DNA of 64,000 nt, taken from NCBI RefSeq assembly GCF_900091495.1, contig NZ_LT607413.1:744001-808000 (forward strand), in the 5' to 3' direction. The number at the start of each line of letters is the position of its first letter. Positions within the stretch are counted from its first letter, which is position 1. Position numbers and translations under genes: made by a program. Below are positions 53,820 to 62,330 of the stretch, piece by piece. Under the pieces are notes generated by a model. It worked only from the letters and a program-made list of their open reading frames with translations. It made no database searches and had not been told where the DNA came from. The DNA comes from Micromonospora echinospora. GTDB lineage: Bacteria; Actinomycetota; Actinomycetes; Mycobacteriales; Micromonosporaceae.

Positions 53820-56800
53820 TCACCACTCGATTCCGCGTCGCCAGACCTCGGCGTCGTGGTCATGCTTGCGGCTCTCCCGCTCGTACGTGCCGGCCAACTG
53901 CCGGAGGATCCGCTGCGATCGAGGCCATCCCTCGGCCTGACGTTCGTACTCCCGAAAACGCTCGACCAGCGTCCGTTCCTGAGCGCCGCCGTCCCGGAGA
54001 CCACGCATCGTCACCCCGCGCCGGTTGTAGAGGCCGCCCCAGAGGCCACTGTCCATCGCGTCACTGTCGGCGTCCTCCAGCACCTCGCGTACGGCCAGAG
54101 GTGGCACCGAGCCGTCCTCGTCCGGCTCGGCGAAAGCGAGGACGGCGCCGATCTTCCCGTCGGCCAGGCGCAGCCGGCCGGAGGCCGACAACCGTCGTCT
54201 TGCCTCCTCGACCCAGGCCGCGAGGGCCTTGGCGTCGATGGTCCCGTCCGGGCCAGTGCCCGGGCAGCGGCGCCACGAACGCAGGACCCGGAAGATGGCG
54301 CGGATCCGGGCGACTTGGTCCGGGTCGTCGACAGTCTCGTCGGAGCCCTCAGCGCGGAAGGCGGTCTCGACAAGCTCGGCGAAGAAGGCCGGGTCCTCGG
54401 CGAGGCGGGCATGGATCGTCGGCGTACGGGCGTCGTAGCGCAGGAGCGGGACGAGGTTCAGCTCGATCTCGGTCACCCGATGCGGCCCGAGCGCGTCCCG
54501 GTGACGTTCGAGCAGTTCGACGACGATCTGCAGGTCGTATCCGGAAAGCCGGCGGGGCTCCTCCGCCGACCGGACGAATCCCTCGCAGGCGGTGGCCGCC
54601 TCGACGGCGACCTCGCGCGTGTCGACCTGTTCGGCGTACATCGCGATCAGATCCAGGGCCGCCGTGAACCGGCCCACGCTGATCAGGCCGGCCGCCGCCT
54701 TCGCGACACCGGTGAACCCCGGGCCGAGGCCGTTGACCGCAAACTCGCGCCAGTAGACGGCGGCCTCCTCTGGGCCGGGATCGGTATTCTCCGGATCGCG
54801 CCGCGCCAGCAGCAGCCTCGCCCGCGCAGTCGGATCCGAGGTGCGGTCGAGGTAGTCGGTGCCGCGCCGGATCCGCAGCGCGAAGTACTCGAACGCGATG
54901 TCTGGCCGGCTCGCCGGGCGGTCCTCGGACAGCCAGGTCAGCAGCACGTCGTCGTGCTCGGTGGACGGCGACTGGGCGAGGGCGGCCCCGATCAGGTCGC
55001 CGTTCCCGGTCCGGTCAGCCAGCGCCACCAGCGCGTCGAGACCGCCAGAGGCCAGGATCCGCGCCACCGCCTCGGCCCGCAGCCGGGACAGCTCAGTGAA
55101 GTACTCCGCGCTGGACCGCCTCCTCGTGACGCCCTCCGGCTGGGGCCACCGGTCGCCGAACAGCCAGAACGTCTGGTCGGCCGGTTGCGACGGCGCGAGC
55201 GCGTCGGCGGCCCGCCGGAACGGCGCGAGTTCGTCGGCCGACATCGCCCACGGCGCGTCGCCGACGTCCGTGTGCAGGGCGATCAGTTCGCGGAGCGCCT
55301 CGGACAGACACCGCCGCATCTCCTCGTCGTCGACCGAACCGGACAGGGACATCAGCCGCTCCACGAAGCCGGAGCGCTGGTCGTCGGGCAGGTTGTCGGA
55401 CAACGGGATGAGGGCGAGGAAGCGTTCCGGATCGTCGTCGAGGTCGTCCAGGGCCAGGCCGGCGACGTCCCGGAAGGCGGCGTAGGTCTCGGCCGGCGGC
55501 GGTACCCCCGGTATCGGCCAGTCCCGCAGGAGCGGCGTCGGGTGGAGCGTACCGATGGTTCCGTGCCGGGCCGATTGGAGCAGGTCGAGCAGCAGCGTCC
55601 GGGCGACCTCGGGCTGGTCGCGGAGCATCCGCTTCAGGGCGCGCAGCCGGACCGGTCGGGGTGCGTTGGTCTGGGGCCGTGTGACCTCGAAGATCTCGGC
55701 AAGCGATGCGCCCGGCCGGTCCGGCTGATTGCTGCCCGGATCGGCCGCGGCCATCCGGGCCAGAGCCTCGACCGCACCGCCGAAATGCTCGGTCGGCCAG
55801 GCGAGGAGCTCCAGGGCCGCCCGGGAGGAGGCGCAGCCGGTCCCCACAGCGTCGAGGAACGCGGTAGGGGATGCCTCGGCCAGATACGTCAGCACGTCCG
55901 CAAGGGAGACGTTCGCCTGGCTCATAACCTCGCGCACCACCCGATGCACGAGGTCGGCCGAACCATCGCGGACCGCAAGGACGACCAGCGACTCCGCGAT
56001 GCCGCGCCGGATCGCCACCGACCCGCCGTGCGTGGTGAGGACGCGGACCGCCAGGCCGGCGAATGCCGCCCGGTCCTCCTCAGTGAAGCTGGGCGCCAGC
56101 AGGACGATGCTGTCCTCGGGCGCCTGCACGTACCACCGCTGACCCAGGTGCCCGAGCAGGGCCATGTCCGGGTCCGCGGCCGCCTGAGCGGCCATCTCGG
56201 CCATCTCGGCGTTATCCACCCCGGTGAACTCACTGACGATCGCCCGATCGCCGTCGTGATCGCCGTGCCAGCCGCCCAGCAGCGCCAGCCGGCGAAGGCG
56301 GACATCGGCCGACCGGGCCCAGGGCGGGAACGCGAACAAGCGGTGTTTGGCCAGAGCCCGCCACAGCTGGCCCAGCCCACGCCGGGCCAGGACGCCGAGG
56401 GACCGGGCCCGGTCCGGCTCGATCGGGACGGACAGGTGCCTCTCGACCTGCTCCTCGTCGAGCGCGGGCACCTTCACGGCCGGGTTCGGCACGAGCTTGC
56501 CGTACACCAGGATGGTGTGCGGGCGCCGGAGCGGGATCTCGTTCAGCGGCAGGCTAGTCGGCACGGCCAGGATCCCCGGCTCCTGCGCCGCCAGGTGGGC
56601 GCGGAGGGCCGCCTGATCGTCGATCAGCAGCGTGCGATTGCCCAGCGGCGTGCCGTTCAGGGCCGCCGCGATGAACGCCTTCAGCTCCAGCGCGCCTAGC
56701 TCGCCCCCGACCTCGACGACGGCCGGGCCGCTGTCGAGCGCGGCGCGCAGGGCGGCGGCCTGCTCCTGGCGCCCGGCCAGCACGATCTCCGCGCCGAGGG

Positions 56801-56933
56801 GAGGGTCGGTCAACGACAACCATGTGTCGTTCCACCACTCCGTCAGCGGCACGCCGGGCGTGGCAAGCCCGTAGTAGTGGTTGTGCTGAGTGTTGCCGTC
56901 GCCGACCTGTACGCCGGAGCTGTTGCTGATCAT
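53820..56933 (-). CDS. Large degenerate STAND-like protein with N-terminal RHIM-like motif
   Basis: 1037 aa from ATG at 56933. Residues 7-18 read GVQVGDGNTQHN, matching the motif at the C-terminus of the downstream effector (GVQIGDHNVQHN). A following alpha/beta region (PPLGAEIVLAGRQEQAAAL; VVEVGGELGALELKAFIAAAL; RTLLIDD) looks like a STAND-type NTPase core. Its Walker A lacks the Lys-Ser/Thr, so ATP binding may be lost. The remaining ~700 residues are helical repeats, probably the sensor. It likely detects an infection signal and seeds amyloid polymerisation of the phosphorylase effector. Confidence 0.68.
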   Translation of the reverse strand: MISNSSGVQVGDGNTQHNHYYGLATPGVPLTEWWNDTWLSLTDPPLGAEIVLAGRQEQAAALRAALDSGPAVVEVGGELGALELKAFIAAALNGTPLGNRTLLIDDQAALRAHLAAQEPGILAVPTSLPLNEIPLRRPHTILVYGKLVPNPAVKVPALDEEQVERHLSVPIEPDRARSLGVLARRGLGQLWRALAKHRLFAFPPWARSADVRLRRLALLGGWHGDHDGDRAIVSEFTGVDNAEMAEMAAQAAADPDMALLGHLGQRWYVQAPEDSIVLLAPSFTEEDRAAFAGLAVRVLTTHGGSVAIRRGIAESLVVLAVRDGSADLVHRVVREVMSQANVSLADVLTYLAEASPTAFLDAVGTGCASSRAALELLAWPTEHFGGAVEALARMAAADPGSNQPDRPGASLAEIFEVTRPQTNAPRPVRLRALKRMLRDQPEVARTLLLDLLQSARHGTIGTLHPTPLLRDWPIPGVPPPAETYAAFRDVAGLALDDLDDDPERFLALIPLSDNLPDDQRSGFVERLMSLSGSVDDEEMRRCLSEALRELIALHTDVGDAPWAMSADELAPFRRAADALAPSQPADQTFWLFGDRWPQPEGVTRRRSSAEYFTELSRLRAEAVARILASGGLDALVALADRTGNGDLIGAALAQSPSTEHDDVLLTWLSEDRPASRPDIAFEYFALRIRRGTDYLDRTSDPTARARLLLARRDPENTDPGPEEAAVYWREFAVNGLGPGFTGVAKAAAGLISVGRFTAALDLIAMYAEQVDTREVAVEAATACEGFVRSAEEPRRLSGYDLQIVVELLERHRDALGPHRVTEIELNLVPLLRYDARTPTIHARLAEDPAFFAELVETAFRAEGSDETVDDPDQVARIRAIFRVLRSWRRCPGTGPDGTIDAKALAAWVEEARRRLSASGRLRLADGKIGAVLAFAEPDEDGSVPPLAVREVLEDADSDAMDSGLWGGLYNRRGVTMRGLRDGGAQERTLVERFREYERQAEGWPRSQRILRQLAGTYERESRKHDHDAEVWRRGIEW

Positions 56934-57000
56934 CGGATCCGATTGTCCCGGGCGCGGGTTGGCGTGGCGGTGGAACCCCGGGGTGTTGACCGGGCAATGA

Positions 57001-57040
57001 AGGCCATCATTATACCTCGGGTGGCCGGCGTCCAAGCACG
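57001..57040 (-). promoter_or_regulatory. Promoter of the RHIM/phosphorylase operon
   Basis: A perfect TATAAT -10 lies at 57014-57009 on the minus strand. CTTGGA or TTGGAC 15-16 bases upstream is the best -35. It gives a 5' UTR of about 68 bases. The promoter sits at the edge of an ISAs1 remnant, so it may have been supplied by that element. Confidence 0.5.
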
Positions 57041-57745
57041 GCCACCGGTGTGGTCCTGGCCAGCATCGACGTGGACGGCAAACCATCGAGATCACCTGGT
57101 TCGCACCGCTGCTCGACCAGATCAACGACCTACGCGACACCGTGATCACCGCTGACGCCCTGCACTGCCAACGCGAGCACGTCACCTACCTCGCCAAGCG
57201 CGGCGCCCACTGGATCCTGACGGTCAAAGGCAACCAGCCCCACCTGCACGCCCGGCTCACCGCACTGCCCTGGCGGGCCGTTCCCGACGCCACCCGCGAC
57301 ACCGACCCGCGGACACGGCCGCCGCGAGATCCGCAGCCTGAAGATCCTCACCGTCTCCACCGGCATCGACTTCCCACACGTCGCCCAAGCCATCCAGATC
57401 CGCCGCCGCAGACGTCGCCTCGACCAGCCGAACGCTTTACCACCGAGACCATCTACGCCGTCACGGACCTCCGCGTCCACCAGGCCAAACCAGCACAACT
57501 GGCCGGCGGGGTCCGCGGCTACTGGGCCATCAAGAAACTACTGGGTTCGCGACGTTACCTACGACGAAGACCGCAGCCAGATCCGCACCGGCACCGGCAC
57601 CGGCACCGGCACCGAAGTCATGGCCGCACTGCGCAACGCCGCGATCGGTGCCCTGCGCCTGAAGGGGGTCACCAACATCGTCCCCGCCAAGCGACATCCC
57701 GCCCGCGACAGCACCCGCCCGCTGGCACTACTCGGCATCACGTGA
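57030..57745 (+). pseudogene. ISAs1-family transposase remnant
   Basis: ISAs1 pieces in shifting frames: WFAPLLDQINDLRDTVITADALHCQ, HWILTVKGNQPHLHARL, a shift, then REIRSLKILTVSTGIDFPHVAQAIQI, ETIYAVTDLRVHQAKPAQLA, and after another shift DVTYDEDRSQIRTG ... GVTNIVPAKRHPARDSTRPLALLGIT-stop. The N-terminal part is missing. The copy is dead. Confidence 0.82.
57585..57614 (+). repeat. Five GCACCG units in the ISAs1 remnant
   Basis: Five perfect 6-bp units encode Thr-Gly repeats where intact copies have one or two. It is an expanded slippage repeat in a dead gene. Confidence 0.85.
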
Positions 57746-57830
57746 CGACTTTGCCGGAGCCCTGCCCGGCCACCCGATAGCCACAAGGCCTTCTGTCTAA
57801 ATAGGACAAAACTCTACGGCGATGAGGTAA

Positions 57831-57985
57831 CGCTCCTTACCCGGGCACCTTTCGAAGAGTGATGACCCCACGGTGGTAGAAGCTGTCGGGAACGCAATGC
57901 GGACGCTCTGGGCAGATGAGACAGCCCGTGCGGAGGTACACAGGACGCTCGAAAGGTGGCTGAGGTCGACCGGTGCCCCCCCGTC
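57831..57985 (+). pseudogene. Gene fragment cut by the IS5-type element
   Basis: An in-frame stretch reads VVEAVGNAMRTLWADETARA, then EVHRTLERWLRSTGA, with coding-like helical pattern similar to the C-terminal repeats of large STAND-type proteins. It has no start on the left and runs into the inverted repeat of the IS5-type element at 57986. The rest of the gene is not found on the other side. Confidence 0.4.
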
Positions 57986-58134
57986 AGAGGCCGGTTCGAG
58001 GACTTTTGATTTGATCTATGCTTTGCGTCCGGTTGAGGGTCCTTCAGCGGGTTCGCCACGGATAGCGGTCTCTCGATGTCGGGGAATGTGAATCCTGGTC
58101 GTGACCGTCGGGCGGTAGTGGCGTTAGGCCGTTC

Positions 58135-58965
58135 ATGGGTGATCGGAAGCCGTACCCCAGCGATGTCACCGACGCGCAGTGGGCGTTGATCGGGCCGTTC
58201 CTGCGGGCGTGGAAGGCCAAGCGGGTCTCGGTCTCGGGGCATCAGGGTGACTACGACCTGCGGGAGATCGTGAACGCGATCCTCTACCAGAACCGGACCG
58301 GCTGTCAGTGGGCGTACCTGCCGCACGACCTGCCGCCGAAGTCCGCGACCTACTACTACTTCGCCCTGTGGCGGGACGACGGCACCGACCAGGCGATCCA
58401 TGATCTGCTGCGCTGCCAGGCCAGGGAGAAGGCCGGCCGGACCGAGGATCCGACCGCGGTCGTGTTGGACAGCCAGTCGGTCCGGGCGGCGAACCATGTC
58501 CCGGCCGCCACGACCGGCAAGGACGCCGGCAAGAAGGTGTCCGGCCGCAAGCGCGCCCTGGCCGTGGACACCCTCGGTCTGGTCATCGCGGTCGTGGTGA
58601 CCGCCGCCTCGGTCACCGACAACGCCATCGGCATCCGACTGCTCGACACAGTCGTCGAGCGCGCCCCGACGGTCACCCGGGCGTGGGTCGACGCCGGGTT
58701 CAAGCAGGACCTCGCGCTGCACGGCGCCGTCCTCGGGATCGACGTCGAGGTCGTCAAACGATCCGACACCCGACCCGGGTTCGTGCCAGTACGCAAGCGG
58801 TGGATCGTCGAGCAGACCTACGGCACGTTGATGCTGCACCGCCGGCTCGTGCGCGAGTACGAGAGCCGCCCAGAATCGGCCGTGTCACGAACGTTGTGGG
58901 CGTCGATGGTCACCATCGTGCGCCGGCTGACCGGCACCAGCACACCGTCCTGGCGACACCGGTGA
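58135..58965 (+). CDS. IS5-family transposase (IS4/IS5 DDE type)
   Basis: 276 aa, intact. N-terminal block DVTDAQWALIGPFLRAWKAKRVSV and GCQWAYLPHDLPPKSATYYYFALW, then the DDE core: VVLDSQSVRAA, ALAVDTLGLVIAVVVTAASVTDN, WVDAGFKQDL and KRWIVEQTYGTLMLHRRLVREYE. It ends with a GTGA overlap into a second gene. Confidence 0.92.
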   Translation: MGDRKPYPSDVTDAQWALIGPFLRAWKAKRVSVSGHQGDYDLREIVNAILYQNRTGCQWAYLPHDLPPKSATYYYFALWRDDGTDQAIHDLLRCQAREKAGRTEDPTAVVLDSQSVRAANHVPAATTGKDAGKKVSGRKRALAVDTLGLVIAVVVTAASVTDNAIGIRLLDTVVERAPTVTRAWVDAGFKQDLALHGAVLGIDVEVVKRSDTRPGFVPVRKRWIVEQTYGTLMLHRRLVREYESRPESAVSRTLWASMVTIVRRLTGTSTPSWRHR

Positions 58966-59369
58966 ACCTCACCGTGATCCTCGACCTGATCACCGCACGC
59001 GAAGCCACCGCCGATCAGGCCGCCGACCGGCTACGCGAGCAGATCACCGCCCTCACCGCCGACCTCGCCCGCATCGAGGGCGAGCTGGCTGACCTGAAGG
59101 TCACCCGCACCACGCTGCGCATCCTCACCGCCGCCGAGTTCACCGCCGATGACCCGACGATAGCCAGCGCCCCCTACCAGCAGATCCTGACGGTCCTCGA
59201 CACCACGACCACCGGCATGCGGGCCAAGGACATCTGCCTCGCCCTCGGCGTCGACCCCATCCCGAAACACGTCGAGAGCGCCCGCGCGAAGCTCAAACGC
59301 ATGGTCAAGCATCACGTCCTGACCGAGAACCAACCCGGAGTGTTCACCCTCACCCCGAAACGGACCTAA
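58962..59369 (+). CDS. Accessory protein of the IS5-type element
   Basis: 135 aa from GTG at 58962, overlapping the transposase stop (GTGA). A coiled-coil (DLITAREATADQAADRLREQ, then ITALTADLARIEGELADLK) is followed by a winged-helix-like half (ILTVLDTTTTGMRAKDICLALGVDPIPKHVESARAKLKRM). It probably binds DNA or the transposase. A second gene is not usual for IS5 elements. Confidence 0.7.
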   Translation: MNLTVILDLITAREATADQAADRLREQITALTADLARIEGELADLKVTRTTLRILTAAEFTADDPTIASAPYQQILTVLDTTTTGMRAKDICLALGVDPIPKHVESARAKLKRMVKHHVLTENQPGVFTLTPKRT

Positions 59370-59700
59370 CCCAACGAACCGGCCTCTCAGAGAGCCCCCT
59401 CAGGTCGGCGCTGTCGATCAGCAGATCCCACCAAGCGGTCGGCGGTCGCCAACCCGTGTCGAGGTCCGCAAGGAGGTCGAGCGCGACCTCCCACTCGTCG
59501 TGGTCGAGGTACTCGCGGACGTCCACCACCGTCACGCCGGCCTCGTTGACGAGATCAGCGGGGACCATGGCCGCAGCCCGGGCGAGCAGATCGGCAACAT
59601 CCACCTGCGGATTATTCAACGTCGTGGCAGCATCAGCGCGACGCCTCTCACCGGCGCTCGGATCTGCCGCCCCGGGTGTGACAACCGTCGGGCGGCGCAT
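59350..59700 (-). pseudogene. Small protein gene truncated by the IS5-type element
   Basis: The open frame begins at 59700. Residues 30-95 look well formed: NPQVDVADLLARAAAMVPAD, TVVDVREYLDHDEWEVALDLLADL, RPPTAWWDLLIDSADLRG. The last ~15 codons and the stop are supplied by the IS end, so the native C-terminus is lost. It lies 14 bases after the cREC gene and was probably its operon partner. The conserved part resembles small immunity or MafI-like proteins, which is only a guess. Confidence 0.5.
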
Positions 59701-59714
59701 TCGAGTCGGTCAGC

Positions 59715-60113
59715 TCACACGAGGCCGTCGAGGTAGCCGACGTCCGTGGAGCCCGACGCGACGCGGACCCGATACCCCCAACGCCGGAGGACCTGGGCGA
59801 CCCTCACGGCGCCGGCCGGATTGGCGGAGTGGACGTTGATGACGCCGACGTCAAACGGGCACTTGTCGAAGGCAGCCCGTTCCAGAACCTCCACAACCGG
59901 CCAGATCGTGTCGTCCCCACCAAGGTCGTGATCCAGCCACAGCTCATCCAGGTGCCGGTCGCGATACCGATCGAGGAGTTCAACTCCGGCGGCGCTGGTG
60001 CGGGCCACCTCGGCGCCGCGGCCATCCACGAACGAACGAAGGTCATCGACCAGGATGATAGTTCGACGGGCATCCACGTGATGATGATGCCTGGCACTGT
60101 CATCATCTGACAT
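59715..60113 (-). CDS. Cyclic-phosphate-processing receiver-like (cREC) protein
   Basis: 132 aa. It reads as a receiver-like alpha/beta protein: RTIILVDDLRSFVDGR, LLDRYRDRHLDELWLDHDLGGDDTIWPVVEVLE, then VINVHSANPAGAVRVAQVLRRWGYRVRV. The WLDHDLGGDDT signature fits the cREC family predicted to act on cyclic phosphates in RNA-repair operons. It is not a standard phosphorelay receiver. It is followed by an IS-truncated partner and is divergent from the GIY-YIG gene. Confidence 0.7.
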   Translation of the reverse strand: MSDDDSARHHHHVDARRTIILVDDLRSFVDGRGAEVARTSAAGVELLDRYRDRHLDELWLDHDLGGDDTIWPVVEVLERAAFDKCPFDVGVINVHSANPAGAVRVAQVLRRWGYRVRVASGSTDVGYLDGLV

Positions 60114-60235
60114 CCGGATTTGCCGCGCGGCGCGCGCTAAGCAGTACCCCGCGAGGCTGCCGCAGGTGCCGTTGCGTGGGGCATCCGGTCCATCCGGTCC
60201 GTCCGGTCCCGGCCGCGATCCGCCCGGGACCTACG

Positions 60236-60817
60236 ATGGCCTGGATGATCATTCCCGAACGGCGACCGGACGAAGCCCGGATCAACGAGGCCCTGCGGCT
60301 GCTCTCCGGCGTCCCGGTTGAACTCCGTGTCGCTGCCAGGCGGCTTGGCCGTGGTAGCGGTGTCTACGCCTGGTGGGCTGCTCCCTCGGTCTTTCCCGAC
60401 CTCCCCGGGCTGCCGAATGAGAACGTCCCGTCGCTACGGCTGCTGTACCTCGGACGGGCGACCAGCCTGCGGGGGCGGATCCTGCGCAACCATCTGAGGC
60501 GTTCGGGCAGCTCGACTCTGCGCCGTACCCTGGCCGGGCTTCTGGTGGCCGAGGGCTACCGAACGGCCTGGACTGACCGTGTCGTCCTGGTCCCCGAGGA
60601 CGAGGTGCGGCTGACCGCGTGGATGCACACGCACCTGCGCCTGACCTGGGCGGAGGACGCGGAACCGGCGACCATCGAGGCCGTACTCGTCCGGCGTATG
60701 CACCCGCCCCTCAACGTGCAGGGCGTCGACCCCGAGCATCTCCAGGCGGCCGTGGTCGCTGCCAAGAACGCATACAACACCAGCAGCCGCCCGGCCGAGC
60801 CGCCACGAACGCCCTAA
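60236..60817 (+). CDS. GIY-YIG nuclease-fold protein
   Basis: 193 aa from ATG at 60236 (60245 also possible). The fold is visible as GVYAWWAAPS (GIY), RLLYLGRATSLRGRILRNHLR (YIG plus the Arg strand) and a later TIEAVLVRRMHPPLNVQG with the catalytic-type Glu and Asn. It resembles the small GIY-YIG catalytic-domain proteins found near defence genes. It lies beside the cREC gene. Confidence 0.75.
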   Translation: MAWMIIPERRPDEARINEALRLLSGVPVELRVAARRLGRGSGVYAWWAAPSVFPDLPGLPNENVPSLRLLYLGRATSLRGRILRNHLRRSGSSTLRRTLAGLLVAEGYRTAWTDRVVLVPEDEVRLTAWMHTHLRLTWAEDAEPATIEAVLVRRMHPPLNVQGVDPEHLQAAVVAAKNAYNTSSRPAEPPRTP

Positions 60818-60945
60818 CTGGTTGCCCGCATGCGAACGGGTTCGGTTGCGCGCTCATGCCGCCGATCGGGCGTGGCGGTAAGGCTTGCGCGATCACGCGA
60901 CTGGTGCGCATGCCGCGCAGACACCTTCCCGCTCACCTGGCCGAC

Positions 60946-61626
60946 TTACATGTGGTGGTCCGGGGTGTCGAGGATCAGCAGGAACCGGGCTATGGCGTTG
61001 CTGTCGGCGAGTGTGAGCGTTTCGTCCAGGGCCGCTTGTGTGGCCATCGCTGGTGGCGGTGTAGACGTGTGGCGGTGTTCCCAGCCGGAAACCGTTGCGG
61101 GCTCCACCTCGAGGTGCCGGGCGAAGTCGTGGACGGTCATCCGGAGGGCCTCGCGTAACGCGCGGGTCTCCTGTCCGGTCCACCGGCCGACCACCACCAT
61201 CCCGCACCCGCAGTCACCCGTCGCCGCTTGAGTGGCCCGGATGGCAGTCCGACCAGCGCGCCGCTGGCGTTCCTCGTCCCGCGCCTGAGCCCGCTGGGTG
61301 TGGAAGTCCCGTACCAGCGCGGCCATCTGGTCGAACGCGGCCAGCAACGCCCCTCGTGCGTCGACCGCCCGGTCGGCGTCCTGCCAGAACCGGCGAACGC
61401 TGGTGTCCCGGCCGATCTCCGCGTTGGCGACCGAACTGCGGGAGTAACAGATGCTCTTGGCGAGCTGCATCTGCGTCAGCCCCCGCTCGGCACGCCACGC
61501 GGCCAACCGCCGACCGAGGTCCCTGCGCGCCTCGGCCACCTGCTGCCCGGTGATCAGCCCTGGGAAACGCAGACCCGACGAATACCGGCCATCCACGGCC
61601 GGACGCGTGACCCGCACATTCGTCAT
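60946..61626 (-). CDS. XRE family regulator, two-HTH type
   Basis: 226 aa. The first helix-turn-helix (LGRRLAAWRAERGLTQMQLAKSI, then CYSRSSVANAEIG) is near residue 40-80. A second (LREALRMTVHDFARHLEVEPATVSGWEHR) lies near 160-190, with the Cys-rich GDCGCG between. Its ATG overlaps the upstream stop by one base (TGATG), so the two regulators are co-translated. Confidence 0.85.
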   Translation of the reverse strand: MTNVRVTRPAVDGRYSSGLRFPGLITGQQVAEARRDLGRRLAAWRAERGLTQMQLAKSICYSRSSVANAEIGRDTSVRRFWQDADRAVDARGALLAAFDQMAALVRDFHTQRAQARDEERQRRAGRTAIRATQAATGDCGCGMVVVGRWTGQETRALREALRMTVHDFARHLEVEPATVSGWEHRHTSTPPPAMATQAALDETLTLADSNAIARFLLILDTPDHHM

Positions 61627-62300
61627 CAGCGCCGCCGATCGGGAAGCCGGTACACCTGGCGAAGGCCAGCCGCAGTCGACGGCACACCGGATACAGCCGC
61701 GAGGCGGCCCCGCGCGACATCCGACGGAGTGATGAGCACTTCGACGGGCCCCGCGAGGACCGCGACAGCGCCCGTCGTGTCGTCGTGACGGACCAGCGCC
61801 GTGACAGTCTCGGCGTGAACGCTCACCGTCACCCGCACCGCCGCCGCTCGGGCCATGCTGACCGGACCGCCCGCCGTCCCTACCGATACCGAGCGGCCGG
61901 GATCGGCGCCGGGAGCGGGTGATGTCCAGCTACCTTCCGGACCTGGTTCCTCCGGGCTCACCTCAGGATCCTGGGCGTGTCCCTTGACGATGAAGAACCC
62001 GAGGTCGGCGTTGGTCGATTTGTGCAAGATCTCCCGCAAGGCCGTGCGATAGGGCTCGGACGGCCATCGGTGCTCCCCGCGTTCGAGCTTGCCGATGTAG
62101 CGGGCGTTTACGGCGCTGCGGCAGCCAGTGTGCGCGTGGGTGTGGGCGTTGACCGCGTCGGCCAGTTCCTGCCGGGACATCGGCCGCCCCGACCCGGACG
62201 GAGACCGCAGCGCCAGCCGCGCCGCGCGAAGCAGATTGTTCGGCCCTCGACGATAGGCCACGACGTCGTTCTCCTGATGTGGTCGCTTGCTCTCGTACAC
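61626..62300 (-). CDS. XRE-like helix-turn-helix regulator
   Basis: 224 aa. The N-terminal half has a helix-turn-helix with an insertion (LLRAARLALRSPSGSGRPMSRQ, ELADAVNAHTHAHTGCRSAVNARYIGKLERG, EHRWPSEPYRTALREIL). The rest is Pro/Gly-rich linker then a beta-type stretch (VRVTVSVHAETVTALVRHDD). It forms a coupled pair with the gene at 60946 and may sense a ligand. Confidence 0.78.
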   Translation of the reverse strand: MYESKRPHQENDVVAYRRGPNNLLRAARLALRSPSGSGRPMSRQELADAVNAHTHAHTGCRSAVNARYIGKLERGEHRWPSEPYRTALREILHKSTNADLGFFIVKGHAQDPEVSPEEPGPEGSWTSPAPGADPGRSVSVGTAGGPVSMARAAAVRVTVSVHAETVTALVRHDDTTGAVAVLAGPVEVLITPSDVARGRLAAVSGVPSTAAGLRQVYRLPDRRR

Positions 62301-62330
62301 GGCAACCGCCTGAGGTGAAGATCGGCTTCG

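Larger units (their letters stand above)
57986..59387 (+). mobile_element. IS5-type element with two coupled genes
   Basis: Inverted repeats AGAGGCCGGTTCG at 57986-57998 and the complement at 59375-59387 bracket a transposase gene and a second coupled gene. The right end truncates the gene at 59350-59700. The element spans about 1.4 kb. Confidence 0.75.

Noticed and set aside
53463..56699. 1078-codon plus-strand open frame
   Set aside because: Antisense to the RHIM-motif STAND-like gene; composition is typical of a shadow frame.
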